Source: AcAMD-5 sp044343935 (GTDB lineage Bacteria > Actinomycetota > Actinomycetes > S36-B12 > UBA5976). Taken from it: 64,000 nt of DNA. Shown here piece after piece: positions 41,951-50,923 of this stretch. The notes under the pieces are model-generated. The model saw only the letters and a program-made list of their open reading frames with translations. It was not told where the DNA came from and did no database searches. The DNA lies in the NCBI GenBank assembly GCA_044343935.1, contig JBIJDU010000001.1, positions 1-64,000 of the forward strand, given 5' to 3'. The position numbers and the translations under genes were made by a program. Position 1 is the stretch's first letter. Every line of letters begins with the position of its first letter.

Positions 41951-43093
41951 TCACACTAACTGACGCCAGTGGCGAATCATGTAACTAAAGCACCCGATGC
42001 TCACCAGCAGAATTGGGGCTAACAGGATTGGCAGCACCTCAGCGCCATAGCGCTCCAGTAAGAATCCGGCAGCAGGCGGCAAAATCAACGCGCCCGTCAT
42101 CGCGGCCAGCAGCAATAGCGTTGTTGCCAGCGGATCGCCAGGCGTGCGGGCAGCAATCCAATCAGAAGCTGCGGCAAATACGGGACCAATCAATAGACCC
42201 ATAAGTGCTATTGCGTAAGGGGCAAAATCAAAAAATATAATGGCTGATATTACGACTGGAAAAGCTAAACCAACTGAACTAAGTAGCAAATGTTCTGCGG
42301 AAATTTTATGTGAAAGTGGTGTTGCCACAATGCGTCCGATGGTAAACATCAAATAGAACAGTGCGCCACTAATTGCACCTGACTCTAGTGATCCGGTTCG
42401 CTCTTGCATCAAAGTTGGCAGCCATGATCCGGCAGAGACTTCCAATCCCACATAAAAAGCGATACCAACAAAAAATACAGCCAACATAGGCTTGTTACGC
42501 ACTACTTTAATTTGTGCGGTATTCACTTCTACATTCCAATTTAGGCCACTGAGTAATAGCAAGGAAAGTGCAGCAACTACAACGGTTCCGATCATAATGT
42601 TTGGCAAATAATCAGCTGTTAAAATTGCAACTAATAGTGGTCCCAGAATTGCACCAATTCCAAAAACCGCATTAGAAAAATTAATTTTTACGCTAGTTCG
42701 ATTATCTGAGCGAGTAATTGCTTGAATCAATCCAACGTCAAGCACGCCGAAACCAAATCCGGCAAACAAGGCAGCAAATAACACATAACTAAATTCAGGT
42801 GCTAACACAATCCCTGAAAAACCAACGGCAAAGGCAACAATGCCTAATCTGATAAACCAAAAAATGGTTTTTGTTCGCACTAGTAATTGAGTGAGTAAGA
42901 TTCCAGACAATGCACCAGCGTTGAGCACAAAAAGAGTGGTGCCAACTGTGCCAATACCTAAGTTATGTTTATCCGCTAACCATGGCAAAACTGGACCCCA
43001 GCCACCAGAGGTGAGTCCGAGAGAAGCAAAAATAGCGCTAGCACCGACATAGCTTTTTGTTGAAACCTCACGCGCTGCTGTTGAATTAGCCAT
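41951..43093 (-). CDS. Major facilitator superfamily transporter
   Basis: A 380-aa transporter with about twelve hydrophobic helices and no long loops. The N-terminal half carries LGLTSGGWGPVLPWLADKHNLGIG, a pattern of fucose/sugar-type MFS permeases (FucP/FsrC-like), and the second half FYLMFTIGRIVATPLSHKI. The substrate cannot be named; a sugar or a small efflux substrate is equally possible. It sits between mscL and the DUF3048 gene, all in the same direction. Confidence 0.82.
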   Translation of the reverse strand: MANSTAAREVSTKSYVGASAIFASLGLTSGGWGPVLPWLADKHNLGIGTVGTTLFVLNAGALSGILLTQLLVRTKTIFWFIRLGIVAFAVGFSGIVLAPEFSYVLFAALFAGFGFGVLDVGLIQAITRSDNRTSVKINFSNAVFGIGAILGPLLVAILTADYLPNIMIGTVVVAALSLLLLSGLNWNVEVNTAQIKVVRNKPMLAVFFVGIAFYVGLEVSAGSWLPTLMQERTGSLESGAISGALFYLMFTIGRIVATPLSHKISAEHLLLSSVGLAFPVVISAIIFFDFAPYAIALMGLLIGPVFAAASDWIAARTPGDPLATTLLLLAAMTGALILPPAAGFLLERYGAEVLPILLAPILLVSIGCFSYMIRHWRQLV

Positions 43094-43143
43094 AGGGGGA
43101 ATAGTTTGCTCTAGTTAATCAAAAAAGGATAACCGAATTGCGG

Positions 43144-43536
43144 TTAACTTCGATTTGATTTTCTTAGTTCTTCTAATATTTCACGAAGTAAATTTACTTC
43201 GGCCGGCTCTAGATTCTCACTTGAGTCTAAATTATCCTGCCTAATTAGCGTTCTTATTCGGTTTACTGGCACTATCACTACAAAATAAAGCACCGTAGAC
43301 GTGATTAAAAACGCCATGGCAGCGTTAATCACTATGCCCAGATCGATTGCTTGCCCACCGCCAATACTGATTGCAATTTCAGCGGTTTCAGCACCTGCAA
43401 CTCTTGCCACAAGTGGAGTTAGCACTCCTGTTGAGATAGCAGTAACCATCGCAGTAAAGGCGGCACCAATGACCACACCAACAGCAAGATCTAAAACAGA
43501 ACCACGCAGAATAAAGTCTCGATATCCCTTGAACAT
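43144..43536 (-). CDS. mscL: Large-conductance mechanosensitive channel
   Basis: A 130-aa MscL, an osmotic safety valve of the cell membrane. The N-terminal amphipathic segment FKGYRDFILRGSVLDLAVGVVIGAAF and first helix are typical, the second helix (about 72-95) follows, and the charged C-terminal bundle ends at LREILEELRKSN. It lies 18 nt after the SAF/CpaB-like gene, an arrangement common in Actinobacteria. Confidence 0.95.
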   Translation of the reverse strand: MFKGYRDFILRGSVLDLAVGVVIGAAFTAMVTAISTGVLTPLVARVAGAETAEIAISIGGGQAIDLGIVINAAMAFLITSTVLYFVVIVPVNRIRTLIRQDNLDSSENLEPAEVNLLREILEELRKSNRS

Positions 43537-43554
43537 TGCACTTCCTATCTCAAG

Positions 43555-43992
43555 CTAATTTGCTGCCGTTAGCAGCACCTGCAAACTGCCATCCTGGTTT
43601 GCTGCAGCAACTTTAGTTGCTTCAACAGGTGTCACCGCAATTAGAAGTTCGATTGCGCTACCACCAAGTCTAGATCTAGTGCTGCCAACGTTGAGAATTT
43701 GAGCACTTCGAGCAACGGTTGTGGCATAGCCATCGGTTACGCTGATTAAATCGATTTGTTGACCTGGGCTGATTGCCAGTGCAACCAACTCGCTCGTGAG
43801 TTCAATTGCGATTGCGGATTTCCCGCTAGGAATCTCTAATTGTGAGATTGTTGAAAGTTCATTTTGAGTTGCTGCTATTTCACTGCTAATGATCAAGGTG
43901 GCCAAGCCAGCAAGCGAAGCCGCAATCAATCGACGATTACGTCGAATGGAGCGTGGCAACGCAGTTTTACTTAGGCTTAATTGATATTTCAT
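43555..43992 (-). CDS. Membrane-anchored SAF/CpaB-like protein
   Basis: A 145-aa protein with one N-terminal membrane segment (about 22-42). The outer part resembles the second domain of CpaB/RcpC proteins: IPSGKSAIAIELTSELVALAISPGQQIDLISVT, then IELLIAVTPVEATKVAAA. CpaB proteins help assemble Flp pili, but actinobacterial relatives next to mscL and fmdB are found where no pilus genes are known, and the first (SAF) domain here is missing or much reduced. Its function is open. Confidence 0.65.
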   Translation of the reverse strand: MKYQLSLSKTALPRSIRRNRRLIAASLAGLATLIISSEIAATQNELSTISQLEIPSGKSAIAIELTSELVALAISPGQQIDLISVTDGYATTVARSAQILNVGSTRSRLGGSAIELLIAVTPVEATKVAAANQDGSLQVLLTAAN

Positions 43993-44051
43993 ACTGTTCC
44001 GCTATTAAGTTAAGCGGATTACTGCAGACCTTGGTTTAGTTATGCACAGGA

Positions 44052-44255
44052 TCAGTCAGTGGTACTGCCGCCCGATTGCGGCCTGGAGTCAGTTTTATAA
44101 AACCCGGGCCCTTTGAAAAGGACGCCAATGCCGCCATAGACCTTTTTGGTAGCACCATTACATTCTGGACAATTGGGTATGGTGTTGTCCTCAAAAGACT
44201 GAATCACTTCAAAGCCATGAGCACAAGCGGTGCATTGAAACTGGTAAGTGGGCAT
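44052..44255 (-). CDS. FmdB-family zinc-ribbon protein
   Basis: A 67-aa protein with a zinc ribbon made of two cysteine pairs (CTACAHGF and CPECNG), followed by FKGPGFYKTDSR, the FmdB/CxxC_CxxC_SSSS pattern. The ATG at 44255 gives MPTYQFQC, the usual family start. Function unknown. It is part of the conserved fmdB, SAF-protein, mscL arrangement and is divergent to the fluoride channel genes. Confidence 0.9.
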   Translation of the reverse strand: MPTYQFQCTACAHGFEVIQSFEDNTIPNCPECNGATKKVYGGIGVLFKGPGFYKTDSRPQSGGSTTD

Positions 44256-44286
44256 AAGCGGATTATCCAACACCTAGACTTTGGGA

Positions 44287-44640
44287 ATGCAACGGATATC
44301 GCCCAAGTTACTTTTGATTGTTGCGGCAGGCGGCGTATTCGGTGCGTTGGCGCGTTGGCAGCTGGCAGAATTGATTGATACTGATGTGGCCAGTTTGGCT
44401 GTGATCAATTTAAGCGGCAGTTTGTTAATTGGTGTTGCGGCGGCTACCAGCACCTCAGATGCAATTCGATCCTTTTTCCAAATTGGATTTCTCGGATCAT
44501 TTACCAGCATGTCGGCAGTGATTGTTTTGCTCGCCCCAAATTTCACCAGTAGCAATTCATTGTTTTTGATTCTGGTTACATTAGTGCTTGCGCCAGTTTT
44601 TGCTTCGCAGGGGATGAAGTTAGTCGGAGCACTGAAATGA
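44287..44640 (+). CDS. crcB: Fluoride channel subunit CrcB/Fluc 1
   Basis: A 118-aa membrane protein with four hydrophobic helices and the Fluc signature: GGVFGALARWQLAE, NLSGSLLIGVAA, and GFLGSFTSMS with its phenylalanine/threonine-serine track. It exports fluoride. It overlaps the second crcB-type gene by 4 nt, so the channel is likely a heterodimer. Only 31 nt separate it from fmdB and no fluoride riboswitch is seen. Confidence 0.88.
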   Translation: MQRISPKLLLIVAAGGVFGALARWQLAELIDTDVASLAVINLSGSLLIGVAAATSTSDAIRSFFQIGFLGSFTSMSAVIVLLAPNFTSSNSLFLILVTLVLAPVFASQGMKLVGALK

Positions 44641-44948
44641 TTCTAATTATTACTATTTCTGCGGCAGCAGGTGCAATACTTAGGTATTTACTAAGTTCGT
44701 TAAATCGAGATTTTCCGTGGGGAACGTTATTAGCAAATAATTTAGCTGTATTTAGCATTCCGTTTTTTTTGCAATTTTCAAGTGAGTTCAGCACAGCAAT
44801 GATTATTGGTTTTGCTGGTTCATTATCAACTGTTAGCAGCTACGCGTTAGAGATAACTAAATTGCCGAGGATTTTCAAAGTTCGATATAGCATTTTGACC
44901 TTGGTTAGCTGTGTTACAAGTTTTGAATTGGCTAATTTTGTATTTTAA
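44637..44948 (+). CDS. crcB: Fluoride channel subunit CrcB/Fluc 2
   Basis: A 103-aa second subunit, shorter than the first, with GAILRYLLSSLNRDFPWGTLLANNLAVF and GFAGSLSTVSSYALE matching the Fluc pattern. Paired short Fluc genes form heterodimeric channels in Gram-positive bacteria. The 3' end overlaps the convergent 5-FCL gene by 17 nt. Confidence 0.85.
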   Translation: MILIITISAAAGAILRYLLSSLNRDFPWGTLLANNLAVFSIPFFLQFSSEFSTAMIIGFAGSLSTVSSYALEITKLPRIFKVRYSILTLVSCVTSFELANFVF

Positions 44949-45468
44949 TTATTTGAGTTGGTGTTGCAATAAAATCTACTTTCACATCATGGGATTCTGC
45001 CGGAACATTAGGCACGATATCTTCGTCATAGACTAAAACTAATTTAAGTGGGGTAACTCCAGCTAAATTACGATCAAAATAACCACGACCAAATCCAAGT
45101 CGATTGCCAGCTAGATCAACAGCTAAGGCTGGAAAAATTACGGCAGCTAATTGATTTACTGGAATTGTAATGTCAGAGCTGGGTTCATCAATACCAAATT
45201 TTCCAACTTGAAATTCATTAGTAAGTTTGCGCCAAGAGAGATTCTCGCCAATTACTGCTGGCGCATAAAATTGAAATTGATTAGTCAGCTGGGAGATAAG
45301 CGAGGTAGTGCTCAACTCACCTGGACGATTTAGATAACAGCCGATTGGCGAGTTGGGGGCTAACTCTCGGTGCAGCAGTTCAATTAATTGAGTTGTGGGA
45401 GCGCCACCTTTTCTACCCTGCCGCCGCTCCATAGCCTGGGCTCTAAGTTCCGACTTGGTTGGAGTCAT
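44932..45468 (-). CDS. 5-formyltetrahydrofolate cyclo-ligase
   Basis: A 178-aa enzyme that converts 5-formyl-THF to methenyl-THF with ATP. The core has KSELRAQAMERRQ at the start, the IFPALAVDLAGNRLGFGRGYFDRNLA substrate/ATP segment, and LVLVYDEDIVPNVPAESHDVKVD near the end. It is divergent to galU by 60 bp, as is common in Actinobacteria. Confidence 0.9.
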   Translation of the reverse strand: MTPTKSELRAQAMERRQGRKGGAPTTQLIELLHRELAPNSPIGCYLNRPGELSTTSLISQLTNQFQFYAPAVIGENLSWRKLTNEFQVGKFGIDEPSSDITIPVNQLAAVIFPALAVDLAGNRLGFGRGYFDRNLAGVTPLKLVLVYDEDIVPNVPAESHDVKVDFIATPTQIIKIQN

Positions 45469-45528
45469 GGCAGTATCGTGGCAGGATATGGCCTGAAACC
45501 AAATCTAAGTTGAGAAAGTAGTGTTTCG

Positions 45529-46416
45529 ATGACGGTCCGAAAAGCAGTTTTGCCGGTTGCTGGCATGGGAACTCGATTCCTGCCGGCCACTAAAGCAACA
45601 CCAAAAGAGATGTTGCCAATTGTGGATCGCCCGGTAATTCAATATGTGGTTGAGGAAGCAGTTGCTGCTGGATTATCAGATGTGCTGTTTGTGACCGGTC
45701 GAGCAAAGCGAGCATTAGAAGATCACTTTGACTACAACGGTGAATTAGAGAAAATGCTGCAAGAGCGAAACGATCTAGATAAGTTAAACGCAGTACGCGG
45801 TCCGGCGCAATTAGCTCAGATTCATTACGCCAGACAAGGTACGCCAGCTGGATTGGGACATGCCGTGCTCTGCGCTAAGGCGCATGTTGGTGATGAGACA
45901 TTTGCGGTGTTGTTAGGCGATGAAATTATTCCAGCTGAGAATAAAGTGCTTCAGCAAATGTTCTCAGTTTTGGCAAAGCATGGTGGCTCGGTATTACTTT
46001 TGAAACGAGTGCCTAAAACGGAAATATCACGTTATGGTGTTGCTGCTATTAAACCAACAGTTGATGAAAATGTAGTAGAGATAACTGATTTAGTGGAAAA
46101 GCCAGATCCAGCAGATGCGCCAAGTGATCTTGCAGTGCTGGGCAGATATGTCCTAAATCCGGCAATTTTTGAAATTCTGGAAAACACCAAACCTGGCAAA
46201 GGTGGTGAAATTCAGTTGACGGACGCACTAAAGGTGCTCGCAACTAGTGCGGATCCAAAAGTTGGAAAAGTTCATGGCCTAATTTATGAAGGCGAGCGAT
46301 TTGATACCGGTGAAGTTTTCGGTTACATGACAACAGTAGTTGAGTTGGCGTCGCGAAGATCTGACATCGGTACCGAATTTAAATCTTGGCTAACGAATTT
46401 TGTTAAAGGGTTTTAA
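45529..46416 (+). CDS. galU: UTP-glucose-1-phosphate uridylyltransferase
   Basis: A 295-aa nucleotidyltransferase that makes UDP-glucose for surface glycans. The signature is VLPVAGMGTRFLPATKATPKEML (7-29), with KPVIQ-like RPVIQYVVEEA, and later VLLGDEII and LVEKPDP. The galU stop overlaps the start of the GNAT gene by one base. In many Actinobacteria a moeA/glp gene lies between galU and rimJ; here it is absent. Confidence 0.95.
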   Translation: MTVRKAVLPVAGMGTRFLPATKATPKEMLPIVDRPVIQYVVEEAVAAGLSDVLFVTGRAKRALEDHFDYNGELEKMLQERNDLDKLNAVRGPAQLAQIHYARQGTPAGLGHAVLCAKAHVGDETFAVLLGDEIIPAENKVLQQMFSVLAKHGGSVLLLKRVPKTEISRYGVAAIKPTVDENVVEITDLVEKPDPADAPSDLAVLGRYVLNPAIFEILENTKPGKGGEIQLTDALKVLATSADPKVGKVHGLIYEGERFDTGEVFGYMTTVVELASRRSDIGTEFKSWLTNFVKGF

Positions 46417-47036
46417 TGCAGCAAGGCAACTCAGTTGTGTTACGACACCAAGACTTAGAGTTGTCAGCAATAAGATTACGTGATCGAAAAAACTATTTGA
46501 AAATCAGAGAATTAAATCGAGATTGGTTTTTACCTTGGGACGCAACTCTTCCTAAATCAAAACTTACCGATGCGGCTCTTTCAAAATCAGTATTTGATCC
46601 TGCATCTAATGAAGCGTTCTTTTCACTTTATTTTTCAGCTCGTAAAGCAAATAGTTCTGGCAGCGGGCTAACCCTGGCGATGCGAACCAAGGGAAAGCAG
46701 ATTGGCCTCATCACGGCGGCGAATATGGTTTACGGCGCGGCCCGGAGTTGTCAGATTGGGTATTGGATCGACCAGCGATTTGCCGGTCGTGGTTACACGC
46801 CAAGAGCGGTGGCGTTGCTGATTGATTACCTGCTACTGGAACGGGATTTTCATCGAGTTGAAATTGCGATTCGCCCAGAGAATCAAGCAAGTTTGCGAGT
46901 GGTGCAGAAGTTAGCGCTGCGCTCTGAAGGTCGACGACCTCGCTATTTGCATATCGCTGGGGATTGGCGAGACCATGAAATATTTGCAATTGACAGTTCC
47001 GAAATTGGAATTGGATTAATTAGTCGTTGGGGTTGA
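46416..47036 (+). CDS. GNAT acetyltransferase, RimJ-like
   Basis: A 206-aa GNAT protein similar to ribosomal-protein N-acetyltransferase RimJ. The acetyl-CoA loop is in IDQRFAGRGYTPRAVALLIDYLL (about 125-147) and the C-terminal part has HRVEIAIRPENQASLRVVQKL. RimJ in E. coli acetylates ribosomal protein S5, but family members have diverse targets. Gene order galU, rimJ, sepX supports the assignment. It starts at the galU stop. Confidence 0.82.
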   Translation: MQQGNSVVLRHQDLELSAIRLRDRKNYLKIRELNRDWFLPWDATLPKSKLTDAALSKSVFDPASNEAFFSLYFSARKANSSGSGLTLAMRTKGKQIGLITAANMVYGAARSCQIGYWIDQRFAGRGYTPRAVALLIDYLLLERDFHRVEIAIRPENQASLRVVQKLALRSEGRRPRYLHIAGDWRDHEIFAIDSSEIGIGLISRWG

Positions 47037-47088
47037 TTGCGGCGAGCCTCACCATTGATCAGTTGCTTTAAATCCATACTTTGTTGCC

Positions 47089-47709
47089 GTGGGATCAGGA
47101 CTGCTCTATTTATCGATCGTCGTACTTTGGGCTGCCGTCTTGGTCCCAATGTGGTTGAAGCGACTGACCCAAAATGAATTAGGCAGTATTGCCAGATTCA
47201 ATCGCTCGATGTCCTTGTTAGGTGCTGTCCCACAGCGGGAAGTTCCCACTTATCGCGCAATGACCCCAGCTCAACTTGCTGCCACAAGACGCCGCCGCAC
47301 TGTATTAATTTTGAGCGCGGTCACCGTTTTTGGTTCAGCAGTTTCAATCGTCACCGGTTTTTGGTTGTTAATGGTGATCCCAGCCACTTTGTTGTTTAGT
47401 TTTTTTGCTATTGCCTGGCGGGCAATAAAAATTCAAGAAGTGCAAACTGCGCCGACTGCTAGAGCAAGATTGAATATATCTCGATCCGAATTAGCCGCGA
47501 AAGCAAGAGAATGGAATGCGACGCCACCAGTTTTACCAAACCGAGTCGTTACTGAATCAGTTTCCGGCCTTACGGGTCAACAGATGTTAGATCTTGCTGC
47601 TGCCCAAACCGCCACACCAGCACCGTCTGATCTAGAAATCGAATCTAATCAGGTTGATGAACCGGTAGTAATAGATGATGCACCAGAGCAACAATCAGCC
47701 GCTGGCTAG
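47089..47709 (+). CDS. SepX/GlpR-like actinobacterial membrane protein
   Basis: A 206-aa protein with an N-terminal membrane helix (about 2-22), a linker with KRLTQNELGSIARFNRSM, two adjacent helices (about 68-110) and a disordered acidic C-terminal tail. Layout and position (after galU and rimJ) match the conserved actinobacterial protein called SepX in Streptomyces and GlpR in Corynebacterium, where it acts at the division septum with FtsZ/Wag31 partners. The GTG at 47089 is the start. Function is inferred from position and topology only. Confidence 0.68.
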   Translation: MGSGLLYLSIVVLWAAVLVPMWLKRLTQNELGSIARFNRSMSLLGAVPQREVPTYRAMTPAQLAATRRRRTVLILSAVTVFGSAVSIVTGFWLLMVIPATLLFSFFAIAWRAIKIQEVQTAPTARARLNISRSELAAKAREWNATPPVLPNRVVTESVSGLTGQQMLDLAAAQTATPAPSDLEIESNQVDEPVVIDDAPEQQSAAG

Positions 47710-47720
47710 AGGTAACTGTT

Positions 47721-48413
47721 ATGAATACATCGCATAGCGATGACGCGGCTAATGCCCAGAAGGAATATGCTGGTTTGGAATATTTTTCACAGTTATATGG
47801 ATCTAAAAATGATAATGGTGAACCACAACAAACTAAATTAGATAAATTCCGTGACCGGTTTCTAGTGCGACTTTATATAAAGTATGGCGCTGTACCATTG
47901 GCAGAATCTCGAGTACTTGACGTTGGCTGCGGCTATGGTTGGCTGCTAGAAAATTTTGTAGGTGCGGCGAAACTAGTTGGAATAGATATCTCACACCACG
48001 CGGTTGAAATTGCCACTGCCCGAAATCCTGATCTTTTATTTAAGCAAGGAAATCTAGAACAACCCATTGACCTCCAAGAAACTTTCGATTTGGTTCTTGC
48101 GAACAATGTAATTGAGCATCTCCAAAATCCAGTTTCTGGGATTAATTCAATTTCAGCGGTTTGCCATACCAACTCAATTGTGCTGGTCCATTTGCCAACG
48201 ATCTCTAACTCTCTGACTCGGTGGGAGTATAAAAAACTGTATGACTCAGATCCAACTCATATTTATCGCCCCAGCGGCAAGCAAATTAGAGAGCTGTTTG
48301 AGTCAAATGGTTTTACCACCATAAGAGACAGCTTTTTACCTCATTACCCAGCTTGGCTGACCAAACTTTATCCAATTCATCCAGCTTATCTTGCAGTATT
48401 TCGCAAGCAGTAA
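47721..48413 (+). CDS. Class I SAM-dependent methyltransferase
   Basis: A 230-aa methyltransferase. The SAM-binding motif I is RVLDVGCGYGWLLE (about 68-81), acidic motif II in LVGIDIS, and motif IV in LVLANNVIEHLQNP. The acceptor is unknown. Similar proteins occur in glycan and lipid biosynthesis clusters. Start ATG at 47721 follows AGAGG. It sits between the sepX-like gene and rsmI, where most Actinobacteria have no such gene, so it may be an insertion in this lineage. Confidence 0.85.
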   Translation: MNTSHSDDAANAQKEYAGLEYFSQLYGSKNDNGEPQQTKLDKFRDRFLVRLYIKYGAVPLAESRVLDVGCGYGWLLENFVGAAKLVGIDISHHAVEIATARNPDLLFKQGNLEQPIDLQETFDLVLANNVIEHLQNPVSGINSISAVCHTNSIVLVHLPTISNSLTRWEYKKLYDSDPTHIYRPSGKQIRELFESNGFTTIRDSFLPHYPAWLTKLYPIHPAYLAVFRKQ

Positions 48414-48475
48414 AATTGAGATCTGCACCTTTTCGCGGTGCTAATCTGGGCTACCAAATATCAAAGGGGCATTAG

Positions 48476-49330
48476 GTGAGCGGCTTACTGATTCTATTAG
48501 GTATGCCGATAGGTAATGTCAGCGATGCGTCACCACATTTGGTTCAAGTTTTATCTAAGGCTGATTTGATTGCGGCAGAAGATACCCGTAAATATTTTCG
48601 TATTGCAGCTGAATTAGGAATTGCAAAAAATGCAAAAGTTATTTCATATCATGACACAACTGAAGCTGATCGAGTAATTGAGTTATTAGCTGCGTTAGAT
48701 CGTGGAGAAACAGTCGTATTGTTAACAGATGCAGGAATGCCAACAATCTCAGATCCCGGTTATCGAATTGTAGTTGCTGCAGTTAATGCCGGCTATCGCA
48801 TCACAACCGTACCAGGTCCTTCAGCGGTAACTGCAGCGCTTGCGGTAAGTGGATTACCCACCGATCGATTTTGCTTTGAAGGTTTTTTGTCCCGAAAAGC
48901 CGGTGAACGAAAGTCACAGTTAACGGATTTACTCGATGAGCGCAGAACCATGGTCTTCTTTGAAGCACCGCATCGCCTGCAAACAACATTGCAGGACATG
49001 CAAGAGATCTTTGGCGCCGATCGAAAAGGTGCGATCTGTCGAGAATTAACAAAAAGTTATGAAGAAATAGTGCGAGGCGACTTAGCTGAGTTATCACATT
49101 GGGCAACAGGTGAAGTTTTAGGAGAAATTACGCTGGTTATTGCTGGTTGTGGTAATGCACCAAAGCTAGATCTTGCCAATCCGGTCCACCAAGTTCGAGT
49201 TTTGGCCTTGGTGGCAGAGCACCCGCTGGCAGCAACCGACCGAAAGTTGGCAATTGCAGCAGTGGCTAAACAATTGAATTTGGCCAAGCGTGAGGTGTAC
49301 GACCTAGTGGCTAAATCTCCGAAAGCATAG
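48476..49330 (+). CDS. rsmI: 16S rRNA (cytidine1402-2'-O)-methyltransferase
   Basis: A 284-aa RsmI of the tetrapyrrole-methylase fold. Characteristic segments are LLGMPIGNVSDAS (near the start), IAAEDTRKYFRI, SYHDTTEADRV, LLTDAGMPTISDPGYRIV, PGPSAVTAALAVSG and ICRELTKSYEEI. It methylates the ribose of C1402 in the ribosomal P site. GTG start at 48476. It precedes metG by 9 nt, a conserved actinobacterial pairing. Confidence 0.95.
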   Translation: MSGLLILLGMPIGNVSDASPHLVQVLSKADLIAAEDTRKYFRIAAELGIAKNAKVISYHDTTEADRVIELLAALDRGETVVLLTDAGMPTISDPGYRIVVAAVNAGYRITTVPGPSAVTAALAVSGLPTDRFCFEGFLSRKAGERKSQLTDLLDERRTMVFFEAPHRLQTTLQDMQEIFGADRKGAICRELTKSYEEIVRGDLAELSHWATGEVLGEITLVIAGCGNAPKLDLANPVHQVRVLALVAEHPLAATDRKLAIAAVAKQLNLAKREVYDLVAKSPKA

Positions 49331-49339
49331 GATTTAGCA

Positions 49340-50923
49340 ATGGCCAACTCCTTCTACATCACAACTCCGATTTATTACGTGAACGATGCGCCACATATCG
49401 GACATGCCTATACCACCTGTGCTGCAGACTTGCTTTCGCGCTGGCATCGAATGCGCGGTGAGGAAGTTTGGTTTTTAACTGGCACTGATGAGCATGGCAC
49501 GAAAGTAGAACGGGCTGCTGCTGCAAATAATGTCACACCACAGCAGTGGTGTGACAACTTAGTGAACAACGCTTGGTTGCCCGAGCTTGCCAAAATCGAT
49601 GCTTCTAACGACGACTTTATTAGGACGACAGATGATCGTCACAAAGTAGGCGTTCAAGTTTTTTGGCAGCGATTGATGGATAATGGATTTGTAACCAAGG
49701 GTAAATATGAAGGCCCATATTGTGTTGGTTGTGAAGAGTTTAAACTGCCAGGTGATTTAGTTGACGGAACTGGTGATTACCAGGGCAAAGAGTGCTGTCC
49801 AGTTCATTCCAAACCCGTTGAAATTCTGCAAGAAAATAATTACTTTTTTGCTCTATCTAGATTCCAAGATGAGTTAATTGCGCACTATGAAGCAAATCCG
49901 GATCGAATTCAACCAGAATCTGCCTATAACGAAGTAATGTCTTTTCTCAAGCTGGGACTGCAAGATATCTCCATGTCACGCTCCACCGTTGGCTGGGGAA
50001 TTCAAGTACCTTGGGATAGCGATCAAGTTATTTATGTTTGGTTTGATGCTTTATTGAATTACGCTACGGCAATAAATTACGCAGGGTATGCGGACGGTAG
50101 CGATAAGGCACAATTTGAAAAGTTTTGGCCAGCAGTTCATTTAGTTGGGAAAGATATTCTCAGATTCCACGCAGTTTATTGGCCAGCTATGTTGCTTGCT
50201 GCCGGTTTGCCATTACCCCGAACCGTTTATGCCCACGGCTGGCTATTGGTTGGTGGTGAAAAGATGAGTAAATCAAAGCTAACGGGAATTTCACCAAGTC
50301 AGATAATTGATCAATTCGGTTCAGATGCATTTCGGTATTACTTCATGCGCGCGATCAACTTTGGCCAAGATGGGTCGTTCTCTTGGGAAGACATTTCAGC
50401 TCGATATACCGCTGAATTGGCTAATGGGTTAGGTAATTTGGCCTCTCGATTAACGGCGATGTTAGAAAAGTACTGCGATACAAAAGTGCCGGCACCAGGT
50501 GAATATCTACCGGCAGATAGACTAATAATTGATCTTGTTGCCAGCAATGCCAAAAAAGCGGACGAAGCAATTGACAGATTTGAAATTGCAACTGCGATTA
50601 CATTTACAAAAGAGATTGTTGATGCAGTTAATCTGTATGTCACTGAACAAACACCATGGGTGTTGGCAAAAGATGAGGCGAATAAGGCCCGACTTCATAC
50701 AGTTTTGTATGTTATCGCTGAATCGTTGCGAGCAATCGCGGTGCTGCATCACCCAGTTATGCCTAAAGCAACAACTTTGCTATGGCAGATGTTAGGCGCA
50801 ACTGCAATAGGCAGTATTGGCAATCAATTAATGAGTTCCGCTGGGAATTGGGGTCAGTTGCCAGTAGGCACGATCACGGAGAAGAAAGAATCACTATTCC
50901 CCAGACTTGCCGAGGAAGCTTAA
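49340..50923 (+). CDS. metG: Methionyl-tRNA synthetase
   Basis: A 527-aa class I synthetase for methionine. The HIGH signature is PHIGHAYTT (18-26), the KMSKS signature is in GGEKMSKSKLTG (about 305-316), and the zinc knuckle uses cysteines in CVGCEEFK and CCPVHSK. The C-terminal helical anticodon-binding domain follows. No C-terminal tRNA-binding (EMAP) extension is present. It ends immediately before tatD (stop and GTG start adjoin at 50924). Confidence 0.96.
   Translation: MANSFYITTPIYYVNDAPHIGHAYTTCAADLLSRWHRMRGEEVWFLTGTDEHGTKVERAAAANNVTPQQWCDNLVNNAWLPELAKIDASNDDFIRTTDDRHKVGVQVFWQRLMDNGFVTKGKYEGPYCVGCEEFKLPGDLVDGTGDYQGKECCPVHSKPVEILQENNYFFALSRFQDELIAHYEANPDRIQPESAYNEVMSFLKLGLQDISMSRSTVGWGIQVPWDSDQVIYVWFDALLNYATAINYAGYADGSDKAQFEKFWPAVHLVGKDILRFHAVYWPAMLLAAGLPLPRTVYAHGWLLVGGEKMSKSKLTGISPSQIIDQFGSDAFRYYFMRAINFGQDGSFSWEDISARYTAELANGLGNLASRLTAMLEKYCDTKVPAPGEYLPADRLIIDLVASNAKKADEAIDRFEIATAITFTKEIVDAVNLYVTEQTPWVLAKDEANKARLHTVLYVIAESLRAIAVLHHPVMPKATTLLWQMLGATAIGSIGNQLMSSAGNWGQLPVGTITEKKESLFPRLAEEA

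Noticed and set aside
44256..44286. Fluoride riboswitch ahead of crcB
   Set aside because: Only 31 nt separate fmdB and crcB starts, and the conserved riboswitch segments are not present.
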